Assembly (NCBI GenBank): GCA_900554205.1
Contig: USGM01000036.1
Span: 1-26,082 of the forward strand
DNA length: 26,082 nt
Origin: an uncultured Lachnospiraceae bacterium
GTDB lineage: Bacteria > Bacillota > Clostridia > Lachnospirales > Lachnospiraceae
Reading direction: 5' to 3'
Position numbers and translations under genes: made by a program. Every line of letters starts with the position of its first letter. Positions within the stretch are counted from its first letter, which is position 1. The notes under the pieces are model-generated. The model had not been told where the DNA came from and ran no database searches. It worked only from the letters and a program-made list of their open reading frames with translations. Positions 8,054 through 15,930 of this stretch are shown piece after piece.

Positions 8054-8908
8054 ATGAAAAGAGAGTATCTGATCACAGGGTTTGCGGATGAGATTGCGGA
8101 CGATCTGACTGCACAGATGGAGGAACTGCGGAAGCTCGACATGCATTATGTGGAGATGCGCGGAGTGGATGGAAAAAATCTGATCTACCATTCTGACGAT
8201 AAGCTCAGGGAAATAAAAGAGCGGCTGGACAGTGCGGGAATTTCACTTTCGGCAGCCGGTTCGCCGCTTGGCAAGATCGGGATAGAGGATTCCTTTGAAA
8301 AGCATTTTGAAGAGTTCAGACGTGCCGTCGAGGTCGCCCATAAAATGGAATGCAAAAATATCCGCATGTTCAGTTTCTACATACCGGAAGGGATGCGGGA
8401 AGCCTATAAGGGGAAGGTATTTGAACAGATAGGGCGATTTGTGGATTACGCTTCTGCCAATGATGCGGTATTGCTGCATGAGAATGAAAAGGGCATATAC
8501 GGCGAAAGGGCAAAGGAGTGCAGGGAGCTTATGGATGAGTTCTACGGAGAGCATTTCAAGGCTGTTTTCGACTTCGCTAACTTCGTTCAGGCGGGACAGG
8601 ATACCTTGCAGGCGTATGAATTGCTGAAAAAATATATCTCCTACATTCATGTGAAGGATGCGCTGGCGGTAAATGGCAATGTCGTTCCGGCGGGCATGGG
8701 AGATGGAAATGTCGCGGCAATTCTGAAAGATCTGTATGCGGGCGGTTATCAGGGATTTTTATCGTTGGAACCGCATCTGTTTCAGTTTTCCGGGTTCGCG
8801 GGACTTGAGAGAGGGGAGCAGCTGGCTTCCGGGAAGAAAACACTGAGCGGTGCGGAGGCCTTTGAACTGGCGCATAAATCCCTGATTAAGATTTTAACAG
8901 AAATTTGA
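8054..8908 (+). CDS. Sugar phosphate isomerase/epimerase-like TIM-barrel protein
   Basis: The 284-residue protein is a xylose isomerase-like (AP endonuclease 2 superfamily) TIM barrel. The likely metal ligands are E143 (LLHENE), D173 (VFDFAN), H199 (YIHVKDA) and E239 (LSLEPH), spaced as in the family. AGGAGG lies ten bases before the ATG, 17 bp after the oxidoreductase stop. Relatives epimerise ketoses, dehydrate keto-inositols, or eliminate the aglycone from 3-keto-glycosides after oxidation by a Gfo/Idh enzyme. The two oxidoreductases upstream fit any of these. The exact reaction is unknown. Confidence 0.88.
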   Translation: MKREYLITGFADEIADDLTAQMEELRKLDMHYVEMRGVDGKNLIYHSDDKLREIKERLDSAGISLSAAGSPLGKIGIEDSFEKHFEEFRRAVEVAHKMECKNIRMFSFYIPEGMREAYKGKVFEQIGRFVDYASANDAVLLHENEKGIYGERAKECRELMDEFYGEHFKAVFDFANFVQAGQDTLQAYELLKKYISYIHVKDALAVNGNVVPAGMGDGNVAAILKDLYAGGYQGFLSLEPHLFQFSGFAGLERGEQLASGKKTLSGAEAFELAHKSLIKILTEI

Positions 8909-8926
8909 ATCTTGTCTGAAAATGTA

Positions 8927-8955
8927 TTGTAGTAAAATGTTTTCCCTGCTAAGAT
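8927..8955 (+). promoter_or_regulatory. Candidate promoter of the GH43 gene
   Basis: TTGTAG and TAAGAT are 17 bases apart, 52 bases before the GH43 start. No terminator separates the gene from the upstream operon, so read-through is also likely. Confidence 0.45.
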
Positions 8956-9006
8956 AAAAGAAGCAAAATAATTACATGTGCTTTTGGGGCATAGTCAGGA
9001 GGAAGA

Positions 9007-10503
9007 ATGAAAAATCTATTACAGCCAACAAATCCATATCTGCCTTCTTGGGAGTATGTACCGGATGGCGAGCCTTATGTATTTGACGGAAGGGTTTATG
9101 TGTACGGTTCGCATGATAAATCAGGGGGAGACGTGTACTGTATGCTGGACTATGTGTGCTGGTCTGCTGCTGTGCATGATCTCGGAAACTGGAGATATGA
9201 GGGTATCATATTCAGAAAGGATCAGGATCCTGAAAATGGAGATGGACAGGGGAATTTATATGCACCTGACGTAACGGTAGGACCGGATGGGCGTTACTAT
9301 CTCTATTATGTGCTAAGCTCTGTTGGGATCGTATCGGTTGCAGTATGCGATACTCCTGCCGGAAAATATGAATTTTATGGTCATGTACATTATGCGGATG
9401 GCTCAAGGCTCGGCGAACGTGCGGGAGATGAGCCGCAGTTTGATCCCGGTGTGCTGACAGAGAATGGCAGAACATACTTATACACCGGTTTTTGTGGTGT
9501 GGGTGATGATTCCAGACATGGCGCAATGGCGACTGTTCTGGGAGAGGATATGCTGACAATTATTGAGGAACCGGTGTTTATTGTCCCGGGTTCACAGTAT
9601 AGTAAAGGAACAAGCTTTGAAGGGCATGAGTTCTTTGAGGCACCTTCCATCCGTAAGAGGGGAGATAAGTATTACTTTATTTATTCTTCCAGATGGTTTC
9701 ATGAACTCAGTTATGCTGTGAGCGACCGGCCAACGGGTGGATTCGAGTACGCCGGTGTGCTTGTCAGCAACGGTGATCTTCATATTGATTCCTACAAGCC
9801 CGCAGAAAAGACAACCTTTTATTGCGCAAACAATCATGGAAGTATGGTGGAAATAGAGGGCGAATGGTACATTTTCTATCACAGACATACAAATGGAACG
9901 AACTATTCCCGTCAAGGCTGTTTTGAAAAACTGCGGACGGATGAAAGTGGAAATTTCATTCAGGCGGAAATGACCTCCTGCTGTAGTATGGCTCCGCTGA
10001 GGGCAGAAGGAGAGTATCCGGCCTATATTGCGTGTAATCTGTTTACTAATGAGACAGATTGCACCTACGTGCCGTGGTCGGGATGGATGGACGACAGATT
10101 CCCGAAGATCATGCAGGACGGCGGTGACAGGGGAGATGCCTACTGTGCAGCTGTCACGGTCGTGGAAGATGAACCGATAGATGACAAGACTGTTTCCCTG
10201 TATCTGCGGGATGAAAAGTATGCCTATGTCAATAATTTTAAAAATGGTAATGTAATGGGCTTTAAATATTTTGACTGCAAGGGTGTCAAAAAAATGTCGG
10301 TGCGCTATCATGGATATGGCACAGGACGCCTTGTACTCAGAACCAGACTGGACGGGGACGAGTGCGGCAGCTTCCCGATTGAATATGCAAACGGCTGGAA
10401 ACGTGTGACTGCGGATGTCAATATTCCTGACGGCATTCGCTCTATCTACTTTTTCTACGAGGGCGTGGGACAGATCGCGGTAGCGGCATTTACATTTGAA
10501 TAG
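9007..10503 (+). CDS. Glycoside hydrolase family 43 enzyme with C-terminal beta-sandwich
   Basis: The 498-residue enzyme carries a five-bladed GH43 propeller. Candidate catalytic residues are D20 (VPDGEPYVF, general base), D88 (LYAPDVTV, pKa modulator) and E211 (FFEAPSIRKRG, general acid). H278 in NNHGSM belongs to the active-site loop. Residues from about 375 form a beta-rich domain like CBM6 or its relatives. There is no signal peptide, so it acts inside the cell on imported oligosaccharides or glycosides. GH43 enzymes are mostly alpha-L-arabinofuranosidases, beta-xylosidases or arabinanases. The start is supported by AGGAGGAAG just upstream. It ends the sugar locus and is followed by a terminator. 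Confidence 0.9.
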   Translation: MKNLLQPTNPYLPSWEYVPDGEPYVFDGRVYVYGSHDKSGGDVYCMLDYVCWSAAVHDLGNWRYEGIIFRKDQDPENGDGQGNLYAPDVTVGPDGRYYLYYVLSSVGIVSVAVCDTPAGKYEFYGHVHYADGSRLGERAGDEPQFDPGVLTENGRTYLYTGFCGVGDDSRHGAMATVLGEDMLTIIEEPVFIVPGSQYSKGTSFEGHEFFEAPSIRKRGDKYYFIYSSRWFHELSYAVSDRPTGGFEYAGVLVSNGDLHIDSYKPAEKTTFYCANNHGSMVEIEGEWYIFYHRHTNGTNYSRQGCFEKLRTDESGNFIQAEMTSCCSMAPLRAEGEYPAYIACNLFTNETDCTYVPWSGWMDDRFPKIMQDGGDRGDAYCAAVTVVEDEPIDDKTVSLYLRDEKYAYVNNFKNGNVMGFKYFDCKGVKKMSVRYHGYGTGRLVLRTRLDGDECGSFPIEYANGWKRVTADVNIPDGIRSIYFFYEGVGQIAVAAFTFE

Positions 10504-10517
10504 GAGACAGAGAGAAG

Positions 10518-10544
10518 AGCAGCTGCTTCGGCGGGTGCTTTTTT
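10518..10544 (+). terminator. Terminator of the sugar locus
   Basis: AGCAGCTGC pairs with GCGGGTGCT around a stable TTCG tetraloop, with one G-G mismatch and one G-U pair. Six T follow. Confidence 0.75.
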
Positions 10545-10560
10545 CTTGTTCAAAATGTAC

Positions 10561-10589
10561 TTGACGTAATATAATCTATGTTATATAAT
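10561..10589 (+). promoter_or_regulatory. Strong promoter of the TetR gene
   Basis: TTGACG and a perfect TATAAT are 17 bases apart. It is the best match to the vegetative consensus in the window. Confidence 0.8.
10569..10586. promoter_or_regulatory. Candidate TetR operator ATATAA-N6-TTATAT
   Basis: A perfect 6-bp inverted repeat with a 6-bp spacer fills the promoter spacer and enters the -10 box of the TetR gene. Placement suits autorepression, but AT-rich symmetry can arise by chance. Confidence 0.4.
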
Positions 10590-10621
10590 GCACGTTATAA
10601 AAGAACAAAGGAGGTATAGAG

Positions 10622-11161
10622 GTGCCGCCAAAAACAAAAATAACCAAGGAAATGATTCTGGAGGCTGCCTATGAAATTGTCCGTGAACGAGGTATCGAGC
10701 ATATTAATGCCCGGTCGATTGCGCAGCGGCTGAATTGTTCCACACAGCCGGTCATGTACAATTTTGCTACGATTGAGGAATTGAAGAGGGCAGTATATGC
10801 CAGAACGGATGAGGAACACAGCCGGAGACTGATGGATATCCGGGGGCGTTATGAGAATCCGATGATGGAGATCGGTATGAATTATATTCACTTTGCCATG
10901 GAAGAACCGAACCTTTTTAAGTTTCTCTTTCAGGTAGACGCCTTTTCAAACCAATCCTTTGATGACCTTTGGAGTGCGGAGGAACTGAAACCGGTTTTAC
11001 AGCAATTTTCAACCGGTCTGGGCGTTGACATGGAGCAGGCAAAGAAGATCTTTGCGGCGCGTTTCTTTCTGGTGCACGGGATAGCGAGTATGGTGGCAAA
11101 TAATTCCATGGAGCCGGACGAAGAGACGATTCTTCAGATATTGCGTGTGAAGAGCAGATAA
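10622..11161 (+). CDS. TetR/AcrR-family transcriptional regulator
   Basis: The 179-residue regulator has an N-terminal TetR helix-turn-helix (about 8-50, with INARSIAQRLNCSTQPVMYNF). The C-terminal ligand domain is helical (FAMEEPNLFKFLFQ). The start is GTG at 10622, preceded by AAAGGAGG. The TAA stop overlaps an ATG of the next frame, so it is cotranscribed with the CPBP protease that follows. It probably represses itself and that gene. The ligand is unknown. Confidence 0.9.
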   Translation: MPPKTKITKEMILEAAYEIVRERGIEHINARSIAQRLNCSTQPVMYNFATIEELKRAVYARTDEEHSRRLMDIRGRYENPMMEIGMNYIHFAMEEPNLFKFLFQVDAFSNQSFDDLWSAEELKPVLQQFSTGLGVDMEQAKKIFAARFFLVHGIASMVANNSMEPDEETILQILRVKSR

Positions 11162-11193
11162 TGAGACAGGAAAAGGGAAATCAGGAGAGAAAG

Positions 11194-11901
11194 ATGGAAA
11201 ACAAGAGAGAGTTGAGAATAACTTTGATTCAGATTATAATTTATGTAGTTGTAATGTCGGTGTGCGAGAATATATTTGTGGACAGCGAGAGTCAGGGATG
11301 GCGTGTGATCCCTGCGGCGCTGATTCTCGCGGAGCTGATCTTTTCAATGGCGCGGGAGAAGAAGCTGAAAGCATATGGCTTCTGTCCGTCAGTATCCATG
11401 AACTGGGGCAAAACGCTGTTCCTGCTGCCGATGGTGATACTTGCAACGATTAATCTATGGAACGGAACTGCCTTTCGCTTTGAACCGGTGGAGACGGTGC
11501 TTTACGTATTGGGCATGCTCTGCGTCGGATTTGTCGAGGAAATTCTTTTCCGCGGCTACCTGCTCCATACGCTCATGCAGAATTCAGTCAGACAGGCGAT
11601 TATCATATCCTCGCTGACCTTCGGACTGGGGCATATTGTGAATCTGCTGAACGGCAAGGATATTTACGAGACGCTTTTACAGCTGATCTACGCGATGGCA
11701 ATCGGACTGATGCTGTCTGTCTTTGTTGTCAGGACGAAACAGCTGCTGCCGTGCTGTATTTTCCACGGCGTATTTAATGCGTTGGCGGCATTTGCCAACA
11801 GGAGCGGCGAGACGATGACCTATCAGCTTGTGATCTGTATTGTAATTACTGTGATCGCTGTAGGTTATGCGCTGTGGCTCTGGAGACAGAAGGAAGCCTA
11901 A
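11194..11901 (+). CDS. CPBP-family intramembrane metalloprotease (second copy)
   Basis: The 235-residue membrane protein has the CPBP motifs FVEEILFRGYLL (E115, E116, R120), FGLGHIVNLLNG (H147) and HGVFNALAAF (H191, N195). About six to seven membrane segments are visible. I chose ATG 11194 because CAGGAGAG sits just before it; an ATG at 11161 overlaps the stop of the TetR gene and could give 11 more residues. It is not closely similar to the protease at 88-975. The TetR partner suggests induction by a small molecule. Confidence 0.87.
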   Translation: MENKRELRITLIQIIIYVVVMSVCENIFVDSESQGWRVIPAALILAELIFSMAREKKLKAYGFCPSVSMNWGKTLFLLPMVILATINLWNGTAFRFEPVETVLYVLGMLCVGFVEEILFRGYLLHTLMQNSVRQAIIISSLTFGLGHIVNLLNGKDIYETLLQLIYAMAIGLMLSVFVVRTKQLLPCCIFHGVFNALAAFANRSGETMTYQLVICIVITVIAVGYALWLWRQKEA

Positions 11902-11902
11902 G

Positions 11903-11935
11903 AAAGGGAACTGCCTGAGCGGCGGTTCCCTTTTC
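11903..11935. terminator. Bidirectional terminator between CPBP and chemoreceptor genes
   Basis: A 13-bp stem pairs AAAGGGAACTGCC with GGCGGTTCCCTTT around a TGAGC loop; one pair is G-U. TTTTC follows on the plus strand and TTTCTT on the minus strand. It serves both convergent genes. Confidence 0.85.
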
Positions 11936-11940
11936 TGGAC

Positions 11941-13728
11941 TTAAACAGTAAATGCATTCAGCTTTTCGACCAGTCCCTCTGCCTCGGTGTTCAGGGTATC
12001 GGTACTGTTGCCGATGGAATTCATCAGAGCGGCAAGCTCTTCGGAGCTGGCTGTGACTTCCTGGGAAGCGGCAGCGGAGCTCTCTGCACCGCGCTCAATC
12101 TCGGCAGCCTGCGAGGAGACAGCATTGATCTCGTCCAGTGTATTGACAAGAATTGCGTTGATCCTCTCGACCTTTTCCCCGGTGACGGAAATTCCCTGAT
12201 CGAGTACCTTGAAGGATTTGATGACTTCGTTGGTATCCGTGATATTGATCTGGTTGCTGTTTACAACCTGCTCTATGCAGTCGGTGCATTCTTCAAAACG
12301 CTTTACCAGATCGGTAATGATGGAATTGATACTGTCAAGCTCGGCGGAGGTGTTCTCGGACAGCTTCTTGATGTTGTCTGCGACAACAGCGAATCCGCGT
12401 CCGGCTTCTCCGGCATGTGCAGCTTCGATGGAGGCGTTGAGGGCGAGAAGATTGGTTTCGCTCGCAATCTCTTCGATGCTGTTCAGAATGTTTGTCATCT
12501 GCTTGATTGTCTCGTTGGTCTCTGTAATCTTGTTTGAGATTGTGTTTACCTGTTCGGACATATTTTCGCTTCCGTGTGACATTGCCTCAATGTGTTTCTT
12601 CATCTGAATGGAGTTATTGTTGAGCTTCGTGGTATATTCGCCAATTTCCTTTACGGCATCGCTGATCTCATGCGTGCCGGACTGCATCTCGTTGACGGAG
12701 CTCATCATGTTGCTGATCGCGCTCGCCTGTGTGGTTGCCTCGTTTGCAACACCCTCGATGGCAGTTGCAATCTGCTGTGTCGCATCGATCGCCGAGTCTG
12801 TCATGGATTTGACATCTGCGGTTGAACTGCTGACCGCTCTGGAGGTCGTAAGGCTGTTGCTGATGAGCCCGCGGAAGTTGATGACTGCCTGATTCGTGTG
12901 CTTGACCATGGCGCCGATCTCGTCCTGACGTGCCGTAAAGCGGCTGTCAAGCTCGCCTGTCAGATCACCGTTGGAGACATTTTCCAGCTTTCCTTTGACA
13001 ATTTCCAGTACCTTTACCATGCGGCTGATGACAAGCACGGACAGCAGCATCATGACTATGATGAGGATGACACTCTCGATGATCAGAGCCAGTGAGCACT
13101 TGTCAAAGATACTGTTGATCTGGGCATTATTTTCGCTGACAGCAATGTAATCGGCGATGTCGTCGGAGTAGCAGCCAGTCGTCAGAACCCAGTTCCACGG
13201 TTCAAAGGCTTCACTGTAAGCAATCTTGGGAGCCTCGGTCACACCGTCGGACTTTGTGAACACGAATTCGTTAAAACCGCCGCCCGCCTGCGCTGCTTTC
13301 ATGATCTCCTGAATAATCATGACACCGTTGCAGTCCTGCAGCTCTTTTCGGTTGGAGCCTTCCTTTTCCTGTAAGATCGGATGCATAATCAGCGTATAAT
13401 CCGTTCCGTCGATCCAGAGATAGCCGCCCTGATCGTCGGCGTAGCGCAGCGCCCTGACAGCTTCCTTCGCCTGCTCCTGTGCCTGTGCTTCAGTGAGCTT
13501 GCCGGACAGCTCCTGCTGATAGTAGTAGTCAACAAGGGTCAGAGCTGACTGAACCTGTGACTTGACATTCAGCTTATAGCCGTCGAGTATATCCTCGTAC
13601 CGGATGTCCTGAATTGCGGACTCAGCCTTCTGGAATATCCAGGTGCAGGTACCTACCAGAATCAGGCAGGTTACGAGAACGACACTGGAAAAGCATACAG
13701 ATAACTTTAATGACAATGACTTTTTCAA
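11941..13728 (-). CDS. Methyl-accepting chemotaxis protein with single Cache sensor
   Basis: The 595-residue transmembrane chemoreceptor has a first membrane segment at about 9-31 and an extracellular sCache_2-type sensor at about 40-195 (GGYLWIDGTDYTLIMHP, WNWVLTTGCYSDDI). The second membrane segment is at about 212-235, then a HAMP domain to about 290. The long cytoplasmic coiled coil has its hairpin tip at 419-452 (EIASETNLLALNASIEAA, GRGFAVVADNIKKL). It should drive CheA through CheW; small organic acids are common ligands of this sensor type. The start is TTG at 13728, with GGATGGGTGA as a weak ribosome-binding site; no nearby in-frame ATG exists. It is divergent from the hydrogenase-like receptor. 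Confidence 0.93.
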   Translation of the reverse strand: MKKSLSLKLSVCFSSVVLVTCLILVGTCTWIFQKAESAIQDIRYEDILDGYKLNVKSQVQSALTLVDYYYQQELSGKLTEAQAQEQAKEAVRALRYADDQGGYLWIDGTDYTLIMHPILQEKEGSNRKELQDCNGVMIIQEIMKAAQAGGGFNEFVFTKSDGVTEAPKIAYSEAFEPWNWVLTTGCYSDDIADYIAVSENNAQINSIFDKCSLALIIESVILIIVMMLLSVLVISRMVKVLEIVKGKLENVSNGDLTGELDSRFTARQDEIGAMVKHTNQAVINFRGLISNSLTTSRAVSSSTADVKSMTDSAIDATQQIATAIEGVANEATTQASAISNMMSSVNEMQSGTHEISDAVKEIGEYTTKLNNNSIQMKKHIEAMSHGSENMSEQVNTISNKITETNETIKQMTNILNSIEEIASETNLLALNASIEAAHAGEAGRGFAVVADNIKKLSENTSAELDSINSIITDLVKRFEECTDCIEQVVNSNQINITDTNEVIKSFKVLDQGISVTGEKVERINAILVNTLDEINAVSSQAAEIERGAESSAAASQEVTASSEELAALMNSIGNSTDTLNTEAEGLVEKLNAFTV

Positions 13729-13801
13729 AACTTTTCACCCATCCTTTTTTCTATGTATCTGACAGATCACAGCGAGACAGCTGCACCTGTCATCAGAAAT
13801 A

Positions 13802-13830
13802 ATTATAGCATGATTGACCATTATTTTCCA
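13802..13830 (-). promoter_or_regulatory. Promoter of the Cache chemoreceptor
   Basis: On the minus strand TGGAAA is 17 bases from a perfect TATAAT, which also has the extended TG motif (TGCTATAAT). The leader is about 65 bases. Confidence 0.7.
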
Positions 13831-13892
13831 GAGCTTATGGAAAAAAAGTGTAAATTACAAAGGGCAATATAGTTTCCTTTTTGGAATAGGTG

Positions 13893-13901
13893 TGCTACAA
13901 T
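13893..13901 (+). promoter_or_regulatory. Extended -10 promoter of the hydrogenase-chemoreceptor gene
   Basis: TGCTACAAT forms an extended -10 box; the -35 region 17 bases upstream (TTTCCT) is poor. It lies 44 bases before the start codon in the divergent intergenic region. Confidence 0.5.
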
Positions 13902-13945
13902 CAAGATAAGTGCAGTATACATTCAGAACTGGGAGGAAAGTGCAA

Positions 13946-15868
13946 ATGATGGACAGACTGATTTTTACGAATGACGATTGTTCCGGCTGCAACAAGTGTG
14001 TGAGGACATGTCCTGTGCTGACGGCGAACAATGCGACAGAGACGGGGAAGGTCACGGTGGACGGCGAAATGTGTATTGCGTGCGGCGCCTGCTTTGATGC
14101 CTGCAAGCATGATGCGCGGGACTATGAGGATGACACGGACAGATTCTTTCAGGATCTTGCGGCAGGCAAAAAGATATCGGTCATCATTGCGCCGGCATTC
14201 ATTGCAAACTATCCGGCGGAATATAAGAAGATATTGGGACTGTTCAAGAAAAAGGGAGTAAATCATATCTGTAGCGTTTCCTTTGGCGCAGACATCACGA
14301 CATGGGGCTATCTGAAATATATCACGGAACATAATTTCACCGGAGGAATCTCCCAGCCCTGTCCGGCAATCGTAAACTATGTGGAAAGATACATACCGGA
14401 GCTGATACCGAGACTTGTGCCGATACACAGCCCGATGATGTGTATGGCAGTATACATGAAGAAGTACATGCATGTCTCTGACAGCATCGCATTCATCAGC
14501 CCCTGCATTGCAAAGAAGCTGGAAATTACGGACCGGAACACGCATGGCATGGTAGAGTACAATGTGACCTTCCGGAAACTGATGCAATATATCGGGGACA
14601 GCTACAGAAGCTGTGAGCCCTACGAGGATGAACTGGAATACGGACTTGGAAGCCTTTATCCGATGCCGGGCGGACTGCGGGAAAATGTGGAACATTTCCT
14701 CGGAAAAGAAAAGATTGTCCGTCAGGTCGAGGGAGAGGCAGAGGCTTATAAATTCCTGAGGGAGTATGCCGAAAGAATCCAGTCCCATAAGAAGCTGCCC
14801 TTCATGGTGGATATTTTAAACTGTGCAAGGGGCTGTATCTACGGGACGGCGACCGAACCGGCGCGGCAGACGGATGATGTCATGCTGACCCTTGCGGAAA
14901 TGCGCCATTCCAAGCTGCAGAACGGCGGAAAGAACGGACGGCGCGGCAAAAAGTCGCAGAGCCCGTGGGACAGTGCACTGACACCGGAAGAGAGGTTGAA
15001 AAATCTGATGGATGCCTTCAGACAGCTTGACATCAGGGATTTTATGAGAGAGTACACGGATAAGCATGTCGAGGTGAAGGAGCCGTCGGAGAGAGAGCTT
15101 TCGGACATCTTTGTATCACTGAACAAGACAACGCCGCAGGCGAAGGGACTGGATTGCGAGAGCTGCGGTTATTCCTCCTGCAGGGATATGGCAAGAGCCA
15201 TCTACAACCATGTGAACTGCAGGGAAAACTGTGTGCACTATCTCAAGGATACGGCGGAGAAGGAGACGCAGGAGATCGCGGAGATCCGCGCTAAGGAGCA
15301 GGAGGAGGCAGCCAGACATCAGGAGGCGCTGGGCGAGATTACAGAGAGCTTCATGACGCTGAGCGAAAACATCGGCGAGATGGATTCCGCCAACGAGGCA
15401 TCCGCGAGGGAGGCGACGAACCTTGCACAGGGCATCGAGGAAATATCTGCACTCTGCGAGAAGCTGAACCAGTCCGTGAAGATCATGAATGACTTTATGG
15501 ATGTGTATAAATCGAGCAACAGAGACATTTCCGAGATTGCGGGTCAGACGAACCTGCTGTCACTGAATGCGAGCATAGAGGCGGCGCATGCCGGTGAACT
15601 GGGAAGAGGTTTTGCAATCGTGGCGACGGAGATCCGGAAGCTGTCGGAATCGACCAAGGATCTGATTACGATCAACAACAATAAGGCAGAGGAAATTCTG
15701 CCGAAGATCATGGCGAGCATTGAGTACATAGAGACAGTCGTTGACAGGGTAAATGCCATGACGGAGAAGGTCATGACGATCGCTGCCAACACGGAGGAGA
15801 TTTCTTCCCAGACAACACAGCTGCATGATATGGCAGAGAGTCTGAAGAAGGATGTCCAGAACTTATAA
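13946..15868 (+). CDS. [FeFe]-hydrogenase-like / chemoreceptor fusion, probable soluble redox or H2 sensor
   Basis: The 640-residue protein has no membrane segment. Residues 8-58 hold two [4Fe-4S] ferredoxin motifs (C12, C15, C18, C22 and C43, C46, C49, C53). Residues 75-310 match the [FeFe]-hydrogenase large subunit. Its H-cluster cysteines are C139 (SQPCP), C187 (SPCIAKKLE), C293 and C297 (NCARGC). Residues 400-432 form an additional Fe-S domain (C404, C407, C412, C425 or C429). From about 436 a coiled coil leads to a chemoreceptor hairpin at 529-567 (EIAGQTNLLSLNASIEAA, GRGFAIVATEIRKLS). The position of the catalytic proton-relay cysteine is a proline (P138), and the usual MPC and GGGQP motifs are altered. 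It likely reads H2 or redox state and signals to CheA. GGGAGG favours ATG 13946 over 13949. Confidence 0.92.
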   Translation: MMDRLIFTNDDCSGCNKCVRTCPVLTANNATETGKVTVDGEMCIACGACFDACKHDARDYEDDTDRFFQDLAAGKKISVIIAPAFIANYPAEYKKILGLFKKKGVNHICSVSFGADITTWGYLKYITEHNFTGGISQPCPAIVNYVERYIPELIPRLVPIHSPMMCMAVYMKKYMHVSDSIAFISPCIAKKLEITDRNTHGMVEYNVTFRKLMQYIGDSYRSCEPYEDELEYGLGSLYPMPGGLRENVEHFLGKEKIVRQVEGEAEAYKFLREYAERIQSHKKLPFMVDILNCARGCIYGTATEPARQTDDVMLTLAEMRHSKLQNGGKNGRRGKKSQSPWDSALTPEERLKNLMDAFRQLDIRDFMREYTDKHVEVKEPSERELSDIFVSLNKTTPQAKGLDCESCGYSSCRDMARAIYNHVNCRENCVHYLKDTAEKETQEIAEIRAKEQEEAARHQEALGEITESFMTLSENIGEMDSANEASAREATNLAQGIEEISALCEKLNQSVKIMNDFMDVYKSSNRDISEIAGQTNLLSLNASIEAAHAGELGRGFAIVATEIRKLSESTKDLITINNNKAEEILPKIMASIEYIETVVDRVNAMTEKVMTIAANTEEISSQTTQLHDMAESLKKDVQNL

Positions 15869-15898
15869 GAACGATAATAATTATAAGAATGATAATAA
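15863..15898 (+). repeat. 18-bp tandem duplication across a stop codon
   Basis: TTATAAGAACGATAATAA (15863-15880) is followed directly by a copy with a single C-to-T change (15881-15898). The first copy contains the stop codon of the fusion gene. The change in the second copy creates an ATG at 15889. Confidence 0.85.
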
Positions 15899-15930
15899 AG
15901 AGAAAGGCGACAGACGAGGGGATAAGACGA

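Noticed and set aside
9592..10311. 239-codon open frame on the minus strand
   Set aside because: It lies opposite the GH43 gene, whose family motifs are clear, and shows no domain or ribosome-binding site.
13732..13748. Five-codon leader ORF (ATG GGT GAA AAG TTT TGA) overlapping the TTG start of the Cache receptor
   Set aside because: AAAAAAGG touches its ATG directly, too close for good initiation; kept only as a remote coupling possibility.
13901..14788. 295-codon minus-strand open frame
   Set aside because: It is the antisense shadow of the ferredoxin/H-cluster coding region and is rich in Cys, His and Arg as expected from that.
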